Origin: JAMXLO01 sp046735215
GTDB lineage: Bacteria > Pseudomonadota > Alphaproteobacteria > Acetobacterales > Acetobacteraceae
Length of the DNA: 11,890 nucleotides
NCBI GenBank assembly: GCA_046735215.1
Contig: JBKPSV010000074.1
Coordinates: 1 to 11,890, forward strand
Direction: 5' to 3'
Below the pieces are notes generated by a model. That model saw only the letters and a program-made list of their open reading frames with translations. It was not told the DNA's origin and searched no databases. The translations under genes and the position numbers were made by a program. This document shows, one piece after another, positions 6,530 to 11,890 of this stretch (its first letter is position 1; each line of letters starts with the position of its first letter).

Positions 6530-7216
6530 TCAATCCGAGCCTGATCCGAAGCGCTTCAGCATCGCCCGCATGTGCTCCGGAACCGGCGCGGTTGCCGCGA
6601 CAGGCGGATCAAGGTCCAGCGCGATCGAACGGGCCAGCAGGTGCAGCGGGCCGTGGGCGTCGCCGTAGATCGGGTCGCCCAGCACCGGGCAACCAAGCAC
6701 GGAACAGTGCACGCGCACCTGGTGTGTGCGGCCGGTTCGCGGTGACAACTCCAGCCAACTCAGTTTTCCGACAGTGCCCACTATCCGCCACTCCGTGATG
6801 GCCTGCTTGCCAGAGGGATCGACAACCATCCGCCAGCCATTCGGCGTGCTTTGCCGCAGCAGTGGCGCGTCCACTGTGCCGGACAGGAGCGCAGGCGTGC
6901 CGCACACAACGGCCCAGTAGGTCTTGCGCACGCGACCGGCGGCGAATTCCTGCTGGGCAGCGATCAATGCAGTCCGACGCAACGCCACCAGCAGACAGCC
7001 GGCGGTATCGGCATCCAGCCGATGAACCAGCCAGGGACCGTGCCGGCGACGCGACAACAACGGAAACCAGTCCTCCACGCTGCGACCGCCATGCGGGCCG
7101 AGATGCACAGCCAGGCCAGCGGGTTTGTTCAGCACCACGAACCGATCATCACGGAACAGCAGCGGCGGCAGCGCTGCGCCCTCACCCACGGCATCTGTCC
7201 ACTTCGGCAAACCCAT
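6530..7216 (-). CDS. RluA-family RNA pseudouridine synthase
   Basis: The enzyme converts uridine to pseudouridine in rRNA and/or tRNA. With the start at 7216 it has 228 residues, a short form with no S4 RNA-binding domain, as in RluA or TruC. Motifs in order: DDRFVVLNKPAGLAVH (family motif I) near residues 23-38; HRLDADTAG at 65-73, where D68 is the expected catalytic aspartate; and SPRTGRTHQVRVH followed by CPVLGDPIYGD near the end. The usual HRLD..TSG has A instead of S here, a tolerated change. The exact target base cannot be assigned. In-frame ATGs at 7246 and 7291 would overlap the divergent dehydrogenase gene; none of the candidate starts has a strong ribosome binding site, so the start is uncertain. 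Confidence 0.9.
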   Translation of the reverse strand: MGLPKWTDAVGEGAALPPLLFRDDRFVVLNKPAGLAVHLGPHGGRSVEDWFPLLSRRRHGPWLVHRLDADTAGCLLVALRRTALIAAQQEFAAGRVRKTYWAVVCGTPALLSGTVDAPLLRQSTPNGWRMVVDPSGKQAITEWRIVGTVGKLSWLELSPRTGRTHQVRVHCSVLGCPVLGDPIYGDAHGPLHLLARSIALDLDPPVAATAPVPEHMRAMLKRFGSGSD

Positions 7217-7232
7217 GGCAGGCTGAGCGGCA

Positions 7233-8213
7233 ATGCGTATCCACATCCAGAACCCGGTCAACGACCCGCTGTTCCTGTTCTCTCGTGACATGTGGGATGC
7301 CGCTGCGGCGCGCGCCGCGGAAATCGGAACCGGACATCAGATCACCATCGGCGACACAGATGCCGAGTTTGCCGACGGCATAGCGCAGGCTGAGGCGCTG
7401 ATTACCGAAATCGGCGTTGTGGCGAACAAATTTCCCTGCGATGCGCCAAGGCTGAAACTGCTGTTCATTACCAACGCCGGTCTGGACCGGCTTGCCCCAT
7501 TCGACTGGCTGCCGCCGGGCGTGATGCTGTTGAACAATGCCGGCGTGCACGCGACCAAGGCGGGTGAGTTCGCCATCATGTCGGTGTTGATGCTTGCGAA
7601 CCGCGTGCCGGAGATGGTGACGCATCAGCGTGCCGGACGTTGGCAGAAGCTGTGGGGCGTGGTCCTCGCTGGCCGTCGCGTCACGGTCGTTGGTCTCGGA
7701 TCGCTGGGCGGTGCCGCCGTTATGCAGGCAGCACGATTTGGCATGCATGTCACTGGCGTGCGCGCCACTGCGATGCCGCATGAGAACTGCGTCGAAGTCA
7801 TCACCACCGCCGGAATCGATCGCGTGCTGCCGACGACCGAGTTCCTGGTGCTGGCCTGTCCACTGACCGATGCGACGCGCGGGCTGATGAGCCGGGAGCG
7901 GCTGAAGCTGCTGCCGCGCGGCGCGGGCGTGGTGAACATCGGTCGCGGTGCCCTGGTCGATCAGGACGCGCTGTGCGACCTGCTGGACGAGGGGCACCTG
8001 TCGGGCGCTGTACTCGACGTGTTCACACCGGAGCCGATCCCGGACGGGCACCGGCTCTGGGGTACTCGCAATCTGATCGTAAGTCCGCATACTTCCGTCG
8101 ATGATCCGCAAACCTACAATCCGCGCAGCCTGGACTTGTTTTTTGCCAACCTGCGCGCCTGGCGCGACGGCAAGACACCTCCCAACCTGTTCGATCCGGC
8201 GCGCGGCTACTGA
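7233..8213 (+). CDS. D-2-hydroxyacid dehydrogenase (NAD(P)-dependent)
   Basis: This 326-residue enzyme belongs to the D-isomer-specific 2-hydroxyacid dehydrogenases, which reduce 2-oxoacids such as glyoxylate or hydroxypyruvate, or run the reverse reaction. The Rossmann motif GLGSLG is at 154-159. The catalytic triad is visible as R238 (NIGRG), E267 (TPEPIP) and H286 (SPHTS), with the usual 29-residue R-to-E spacing. The residue near the end of the second Rossmann strand, normally an aspartate that selects NAD, is R177 (TGVRA), which favours NADPH, as in GhrA-like enzymes. The substrate is not determined. The ATG at 7233 begins a natural N-terminus (MRIHIQNP) but has a poor ribosome binding site. 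It is 22 bases upstream of a flavin-dependent oxidoreductase gene, clearly one transcription unit. Confidence 0.93.
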   Translation: MRIHIQNPVNDPLFLFSRDMWDAAAARAAEIGTGHQITIGDTDAEFADGIAQAEALITEIGVVANKFPCDAPRLKLLFITNAGLDRLAPFDWLPPGVMLLNNAGVHATKAGEFAIMSVLMLANRVPEMVTHQRAGRWQKLWGVVLAGRRVTVVGLGSLGGAAVMQAARFGMHVTGVRATAMPHENCVEVITTAGIDRVLPTTEFLVLACPLTDATRGLMSRERLKLLPRGAGVVNIGRGALVDQDALCDLLDEGHLSGAVLDVFTPEPIPDGHRLWGTRNLIVSPHTSVDDPQTYNPRSLDLFFANLRAWRDGKTPPNLFDPARGY

Positions 8214-8235
8214 CGCCTGAAGGAGAATAGCGACC

Positions 8236-9288
8236 ATGGAATTCGGCATGTTCCACGAGTTTCAGCGTGTGCCGGGTCAGACCGAGGAGGAAGCGTTCGC
8301 CGAATCTTTCGAGCAGGTGGACGCGGCAGAGCGCCACGGGCTCGACGTGATGTGGCTGGCAGAACTGCACACGGCGCCGGAGCGCTCGGTGCTGGCATCG
8401 CCGCTGATGCTTGCCACGGCGATCGCCGCGCGCACCAAACGGATGAAGATCGGCACCGCGGTCCAGGTGCTGCCGCTGTGCCATCCGCTGCAATTGGCGG
8501 AGGAGGTGGCGACCGTCGATCACATCAGCCATGGCCGCATCATCTTCGGAGTCGGTCGCAGCGGGTTCCCCCGAGTCTATCAGGCGTATGGCGTTTCGTA
8601 TGCGGAAAGCCGCGAGCGCTTCGGCGAGGTACTCGAGATTCTGAAGCGCGCGTGGACGCAGGAGCGCTTCAGTTTCAATGGTAAGTACTATCAGTTCGAC
8701 GACGTTTATCTGGTGCCGAAGCCTTACCAGAAGCCGTATCCCGAGATTCGCGTCGCGGCGACCAGCCCTGATACGTACCCGGCGAATGGTGCGCTGGGAA
8801 ATCCGATCTTCGTCGCCACGCGACTTGGCGACCTGTCCGAACTCGGCCCCAATCTTGCGGCGTATCGCGAGGGATGGACGGCGGCCGGCCACCCGGGCAA
8901 CGGCCAGGTGTTCCTGCGTGTGCCGGTCTATGTCGCCCCGACCGAGGAACGGGCGCGCTCGGAGCCGGAAGAAAGCATCATGCACTTCTACCGCTATCTC
9001 GGCCAGCGCATCGAGGAGTCCGCCAGCCTGGAGGGCGCGCGCGCGATCGAGAACCGCGCCGAACGCGGACAGCGGCTGCAGAACATCAGCTATGATGAAG
9101 TGCTGCGCAGCAAGATCATCGCAGGGACGCCACAGCAGGTGACCGACCGGCTCGGTGTACTGCGCGAGGAGCTTGGTCTCTCTGGCATTCTCGCCGAGAT
9201 GAATTGCGGCAACCGCATTCCACACCAGCAGGTGCTGACCTCGCTACAGTTGCTGTGCGAGGAGGTGATCCCGAAGTTCAAGCACTAG
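8236..9288 (+). CDS. LLM-class (luciferase-like) flavin-dependent oxidoreductase
   Basis: The protein has 350 residues and the bacterial-luciferase TIM-barrel fold. These enzymes use reduced flavin, FMN or F420, to oxygenate or oxidise organic substrates. Landmarks: MEFGMFHEF first strand; WLAELH with E43; the PERSVLASPL segment at 48-57; LPLCHPLQLAEEVATVDHISHGR at 79-101, the most conserved block; then GVGRSGFPRVY. YVAPTEERAR in the middle and IIAGTPQQVTDRL at 294-306 are also typical. The C-terminus AEMNCGNRIPHQQVL is characteristic of one large subgroup annotated only as LLM oxidoreductase. A good ribosome binding site, AAGGAG at 8220-8225, precedes the ATG by 10 bases. Translated just after the hydroxyacid dehydrogenase, so the two may act in one catabolic pathway; no flavin reductase is nearby, and substrate is unknown. 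Confidence 0.94.
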   Translation: MEFGMFHEFQRVPGQTEEEAFAESFEQVDAAERHGLDVMWLAELHTAPERSVLASPLMLATAIAARTKRMKIGTAVQVLPLCHPLQLAEEVATVDHISHGRIIFGVGRSGFPRVYQAYGVSYAESRERFGEVLEILKRAWTQERFSFNGKYYQFDDVYLVPKPYQKPYPEIRVAATSPDTYPANGALGNPIFVATRLGDLSELGPNLAAYREGWTAAGHPGNGQVFLRVPVYVAPTEERARSEPEESIMHFYRYLGQRIEESASLEGARAIENRAERGQRLQNISYDEVLRSKIIAGTPQQVTDRLGVLREELGLSGILAEMNCGNRIPHQQVLTSLQLLCEEVIPKFKH

Positions 9289-9388
9289 AGTGCGATCGCT
9301 TGGAGCGGAATCGTGGAAAGCGTGAGTCGCGCTCTTACAACAATGAGTTACAGAGCATGATTTGGTCAACCTTATCCGATCATGCTCT
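9287..9388. repeat. Twin-hairpin intergenic element between the LLM gene and dnaN
   Basis: Two inverted repeats stand side by side. The first pairs AGAGTGCGA (9287-9295) with TCGCGCTCT (9327-9335), 9 bp with one G-T pair. The second pairs AGAGCATGAT (9352-9361) with ATCATGCTCT (9379-9388), a perfect 10-bp stem with a 17-base loop. AGAGCATGAT...ATCATGCTCT resembles dispersed intergenic palindromes that I recall from many alphaproteobacterial genomes. It separates two convergent genes and probably terminates transcription in both directions. The left arm overlaps the LLM stop codon. There is no second copy in this window. Confidence 0.6.
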
Positions 9389-9397
9389 AAGGGACGG

Positions 9398-10522
9398 TCA
9401 GACCCGCATCGGCATCAGTACATAGAGCGCGCTTGCATCGGCGGCGTCGCAAACGACGGTCGGTGCCGACCCATCGGCAAACCGGAACTCCACGTCGCCC
9501 TCGATCTGGTCAGTGATGTCGTTCAGGTAGCGGGCCTGGAAGCCGATCTCCAGCGGCCCGGCCTCGTAGGTGACGTGATCGGAATCAAGCTCCTCGGTCG
9601 CGGTGCCCTGCTCGGGGCTGGATGCCGACAGCACCAACAGATCGCGCGCAAGCGACAGTTTCACCGGCCGCGATCGTTCGGCCGAGATCGCCGCCACGCG
9701 CCCCACGGCGTCGGCAAAGTCCTTCTTCCCCACCTTCAGCACCTTGTCATTGCCGCGCGGGATGACGCGGTCATACTCGGGGAATGTGCCGTCGATCAGT
9801 TTGCTGGTCAGCAGAATGGCATCGGCATGGAACTGGATGCGCGTATCGGACAACGCGACTTCCACATTCCCTGTGACCTCGTCCAGCAGTTTGCGGAGTT
9901 CGTTGACAGTCTTGCGCGGGATGATCACCCCCGGCATTGACCCCGCGCCTTCCGGCAACGGCTCCTCTACCCGTGCCAGTCGATGGCCGTCCGTCGCGAC
10001 GGCGCGCAGCACGCGCGTCGCCTCGCTTTCCGTCACGTGCAGGTAAATGCCATTGAGGTAATAGCGCGTCTCCTCGGTGCTGATCGCGAAACGCGTGCGG
10101 TCGATCAGGCCCCGCAGCGCCTGCGCCGGCAGGCTGAACTTGTGCGGCAGGGCACCGGCGGTCATCGACGGGAAATCTTCCGTCGGCAGCACCACCAGGC
10201 TGGTGGAATAACGCCCCGATCGCAGGGCGAGCTGCGCGTCGCCACCTGGGTGATCGAGTTCGACTTCGGCGCCATCGGGGAGCTTGCGCACGATCTCATA
10301 CAAGGTGGTGGCCGGCGCGGTGCACGCGCCATTGCGCGTGGTGCTGGCGGGTACGTCCTCGACGATGGCGATTTCCATATCGGTGGCTGTCAGCGTCAGC
10401 TTGCCGTCGCGCACCGCGATCATAACATTGGCCAGGATCGGAATGGTGTTGCGGCGCTCCACCACACTCTGCACATGGGCCAACGCCTTCAGCAGGGTGG
10501 CCCGGTCGGCCTTCAGCTTCAT
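9398..10522 (-). CDS. dnaN: DNA polymerase III sliding clamp (beta subunit) DnaN
   Basis: The ring-shaped processivity clamp holds DNA polymerase III on DNA and recruits other replication and repair proteins. With the start at 10522 the protein has 374 residues, the usual length. The N-terminus MKLKADRATLLKALAHVQSV and the RRNTIPILANVMI block that follows are classic for the family, and the three similar clamp domains lie at about 1-125, 126-250 and 251-374. The C-terminus YVLMPMRV is nearly invariant and forms part of the protein-binding cleft. An ATG at 10531 would add three residues, but GAGGA (10532-10536) directly abuts it; the same site is 9 bases from the ATG at 10522, so the shorter start is more likely. 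It follows dnaA by about 100 bases on the same strand and may be co-transcribed. Confidence 0.97.
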   Translation of the reverse strand: MKLKADRATLLKALAHVQSVVERRNTIPILANVMIAVRDGKLTLTATDMEIAIVEDVPASTTRNGACTAPATTLYEIVRKLPDGAEVELDHPGGDAQLALRSGRYSTSLVVLPTEDFPSMTAGALPHKFSLPAQALRGLIDRTRFAISTEETRYYLNGIYLHVTESEATRVLRAVATDGHRLARVEEPLPEGAGSMPGVIIPRKTVNELRKLLDEVTGNVEVALSDTRIQFHADAILLTSKLIDGTFPEYDRVIPRGNDKVLKVGKKDFADAVGRVAAISAERSRPVKLSLARDLLVLSASSPEQGTATEELDSDHVTYEAGPLEIGFQARYLNDITDQIEGDVEFRFADGSAPTVVCDAADASALYVLMPMRV

Positions 10523-10531
10523 GGCATCCAT

Positions 10532-10536
10532 TCCTC
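10532..10536 (-). promoter_or_regulatory. Ribosome binding site deciding the dnaN start
   Basis: GAGGA on the minus strand directly abuts an ATG (10529-10531), too close to be used, and is 9 bases from the in-frame ATG at 10520-10522, a usable spacing. Confidence 0.6.
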
Positions 10537-10623
10537 AAAGGGCCGGGTCACACGCCGCCCAGGCGAATCCATGCGCCTACTGTAGCAATGGCGTGGTGCG
10601 GCGGGGAAGGCCGATCCGCGGGA

Positions 10624-11890
10624 TCAGGACTCCAGCAACCGCCGCAGCAGTTCCACGTCCTCGGCGAAGGCGGCGTCGCGGTTCATCAGGTCGCCTACGC
10701 GCGACACCGCATGCATCACGGTGGTGTGGTCCCGGTTACCGAACCGCCGGCCGATCTCCGGCAGACTGCGCGACGTCAGCTGCTTGGCCAGGTACATCGC
10801 CACTTGTCGTGGCCGTGCCACCGAGCGTGCCCGGCGCGCCGAAGACATGTCGGTGAGTCGGATGGCAAAGTGCTCGGCTACCCGCTTCTGGATCTCTTCG
10901 ATCGTCACCCGCTTGTCGTGCGCCTTCAGCAGGTCGTGCAGCACCTCCTGCGTGGTTTCTACGGTAATCGGACGCCCGAACAGATTGGCGTGCGCCACGA
11001 GCCGGTTCAGCGCGCCCTCGAGCTCACGCACATTGCCAGTGATCTTGTGCGCCAGGAAATCCAGCACCTTTGCCGGTACTGCCACGCCGGCCCGCGAGGC
11101 CTTTGCTTCCAGGATTGAAATGCGCAGTTCGAAGGTGGTCGCGTGCAGGTCGGCGACCATCCCGTAGCCGAGCCTGGTGCGCAGCCTGTCATCCAGACCG
11201 GACAGATCGGACGGTGACTTATCGGCGGAGACCACGATCTGTTTGCCGACGTCGACCAGCGCGTTGAAGGTATGGAAGAACTCCTCCTGCGTGTTGTCCT
11301 TGCCGATCAGGAACTGCAGGTCGTCGATCATCAGCACATCGACGCTGCGCAGCTGCTCCTTGAACTGCATCGTCGACTGGCTGCGAATTGCGGCGATGAA
11401 TCGATACATGAATTTCTCGGCCGACATGTACGCGACCGATACGGGGCGTTCGACGCCGCTGTTGGCGCGACCAACAAGCTCCCATGCAACCGCGTGCATG
11501 AGATGCGTCTTGCCGAGGCCGACGCCGCCATACAGGAACAGCGGATTGAAACCAGGGCTGGACGGCTGTTCGGCGACACGTCGTGCGCATGCGTGGGCGA
11601 ACTCGTTCGGCTTGCCGACCACGAAAGCATCGAACGTGAAGCGAGGATCGATCGTCAGGTCTGGGCGCTGATCCATTCGCTCCTCGAGTTTCGCGACTGC
11701 CGCCGGTGGCTCGGCCGTGGTCGCCAGACTGACGGCCAGGCCAGCGCTCGGCGCAGCCGGGGCGCCAACCCGGATATCGACGCGGCGGATCGCCGGGTTC
11801 TCCTCACTCCACAATGAATTCAGACGATCGCCGTAGCGGCTGCGCACCCAATCGCAGAGGAAGCGCGTCGGCAATAGCACGGTGATCTCG
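10624..11890 (-). CDS. dnaA: Chromosomal replication initiator DnaA, 5' end beyond the window
   Basis: DnaA binds DnaA boxes at the origin and, as an ATP-bound oligomer, opens the DNA and loads the helicase. The reading frame is open through the right edge, so the true start is outside; about 422 residues are present. Counting residue 1 at base 11880: the end of domain I (LPTRFLCDWVRSRYGDRL) at 3-20; linker domain II to about 75; AAA+ domain with Walker A GGVGLGKT at 118-125, Walker B VLMIDD at 182-187, sensor 1 VSAD at 217-220, arginine-rich box VII DRLRTRL around 231-237 and sensor 2 NVRELEGAL at 283-291. The C-terminal DNA-binding domain has the DnaA signature, ending GNRDHTTVMHAVSRV. All key motifs are intact. 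No DnaA boxes matching TTATNCACA were seen in the window. Confidence 0.97.
   Translation of the reverse strand, partial: EITVLLPTRFLCDWVRSRYGDRLNSLWSEENPAIRRVDIRVGAPAAPSAGLAVSLATTAEPPAAVAKLEERMDQRPDLTIDPRFTFDAFVVGKPNEFAHACARRVAEQPSSPGFNPLFLYGGVGLGKTHLMHAVAWELVGRANSGVERPVSVAYMSAEKFMYRFIAAIRSQSTMQFKEQLRSVDVLMIDDLQFLIGKDNTQEEFFHTFNALVDVGKQIVVSADKSPSDLSGLDDRLRTRLGYGMVADLHATTFELRISILEAKASRAGVAVPAKVLDFLAHKITGNVRELEGALNRLVAHANLFGRPITVETTQEVLHDLLKAHDKRVTIEEIQKRVAEHFAIRLTDMSSARRARSVARPRQVAMYLAKQLTSRSLPEIGRRFGNRDHTTVMHAVSRVGDLMNRDAAFAEDVELLRRLLES

Noticed and set aside
6456..6533. Longer EamA permease beginning at TTG 6533
   Set aside because: The extra 26 residues are hydrophilic and unlike a first helix, and the start would overlap the stop of the pseudouridine synthase gene.
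8023..9225. A 400-codon open frame on the minus strand opposite the oxidoreductase
   Set aside because: It lies wholly antisense to a well-supported gene pair and has no family motifs.
3778..9288. A defence island or other new multi-gene system among the accessory genes
   Set aside because: The genes are common housekeeping, transport and redox families. There are no nuclease, toxin, reverse transcriptase, helicase or integrase signatures and no mobile-element borders.
9373..9380. TTATCCGA as a DnaA box
   Set aside because: It departs from the consensus in the CACA part, stands alone, and lies in the loop and arm of the second hairpin.
10532..10623. Replication origin or DnaA boxes in the dnaA-dnaN gap
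   Set aside because: No TTATNCACA-like 9-mers or AT-rich unwinding region are visible. There is only a small inverted repeat (GATCC/GGATC, 10613-10625) overlapping the dnaA stop.

Overview
The window is high-GC bacterial DNA that reads as chromosomal backbone of an alphaproteobacterium, tentatively Acetobacteraceae/Rhodospirillales-like. The grounds are the sdhCDAB gene order and the style of the Sdh and DnaA/DnaN proteins; no rRNA or other decisive taxonomic marker is present. Ten complete genes and two partial genes at the window edges fill it densely. No stretch over 300 bases lacks a gene. I see no mobile element, CRISPR array, tRNA or rRNA.

Left edge to about 3.8 kb, minus strand: a succinate dehydrogenase (complex II) operon transcribed sdhC-sdhD-sdhA-sdhB, with gaps of 10 bases or less or overlapping stops and starts. 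A GC-rich hairpin lies just after sdhB. Beyond it, also on the minus strand, is the 5' end of an exported protein gene that runs off the left edge.

3.8-7.2 kb, minus strand: a major-facilitator-type transporter with an AT-rich, repeat-bearing promoter; a NIPSNAP-family small protein; an EamA/DMT-type ten-helix permease; and an RluA-type pseudouridine synthase. The permease start is preceded by a hairpin that contains its own ribosome binding site.

7.2-9.3 kb, plus strand: a two-gene unit of a D-2-hydroxyacid dehydrogenase (probably NADPH-preferring) and a luciferase-like flavin-dependent oxidoreductase. It diverges from the pseudouridine synthase with only 16 bases between the chosen start codons.

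9.3 kb to right edge: a short element of two tandem hairpins separates this unit from a convergent replication block, dnaN (sliding clamp) and dnaA (initiator, 5' end cut by the window edge), both on the minus strand. recF, the common third gene after dnaN, is not next to it.

The genes cover core metabolism (TCA cycle/respiration), replication initiation and RNA modification, with a small set of transport and redox accessory genes between. I found no convincing new multi-gene system. The observations most worth a second look are regulatory: the repeat-bearing promoter at 5026-5088, the hairpin over the ribosome binding site at 6464-6483, and the twin-hairpin element at 9287-9388.
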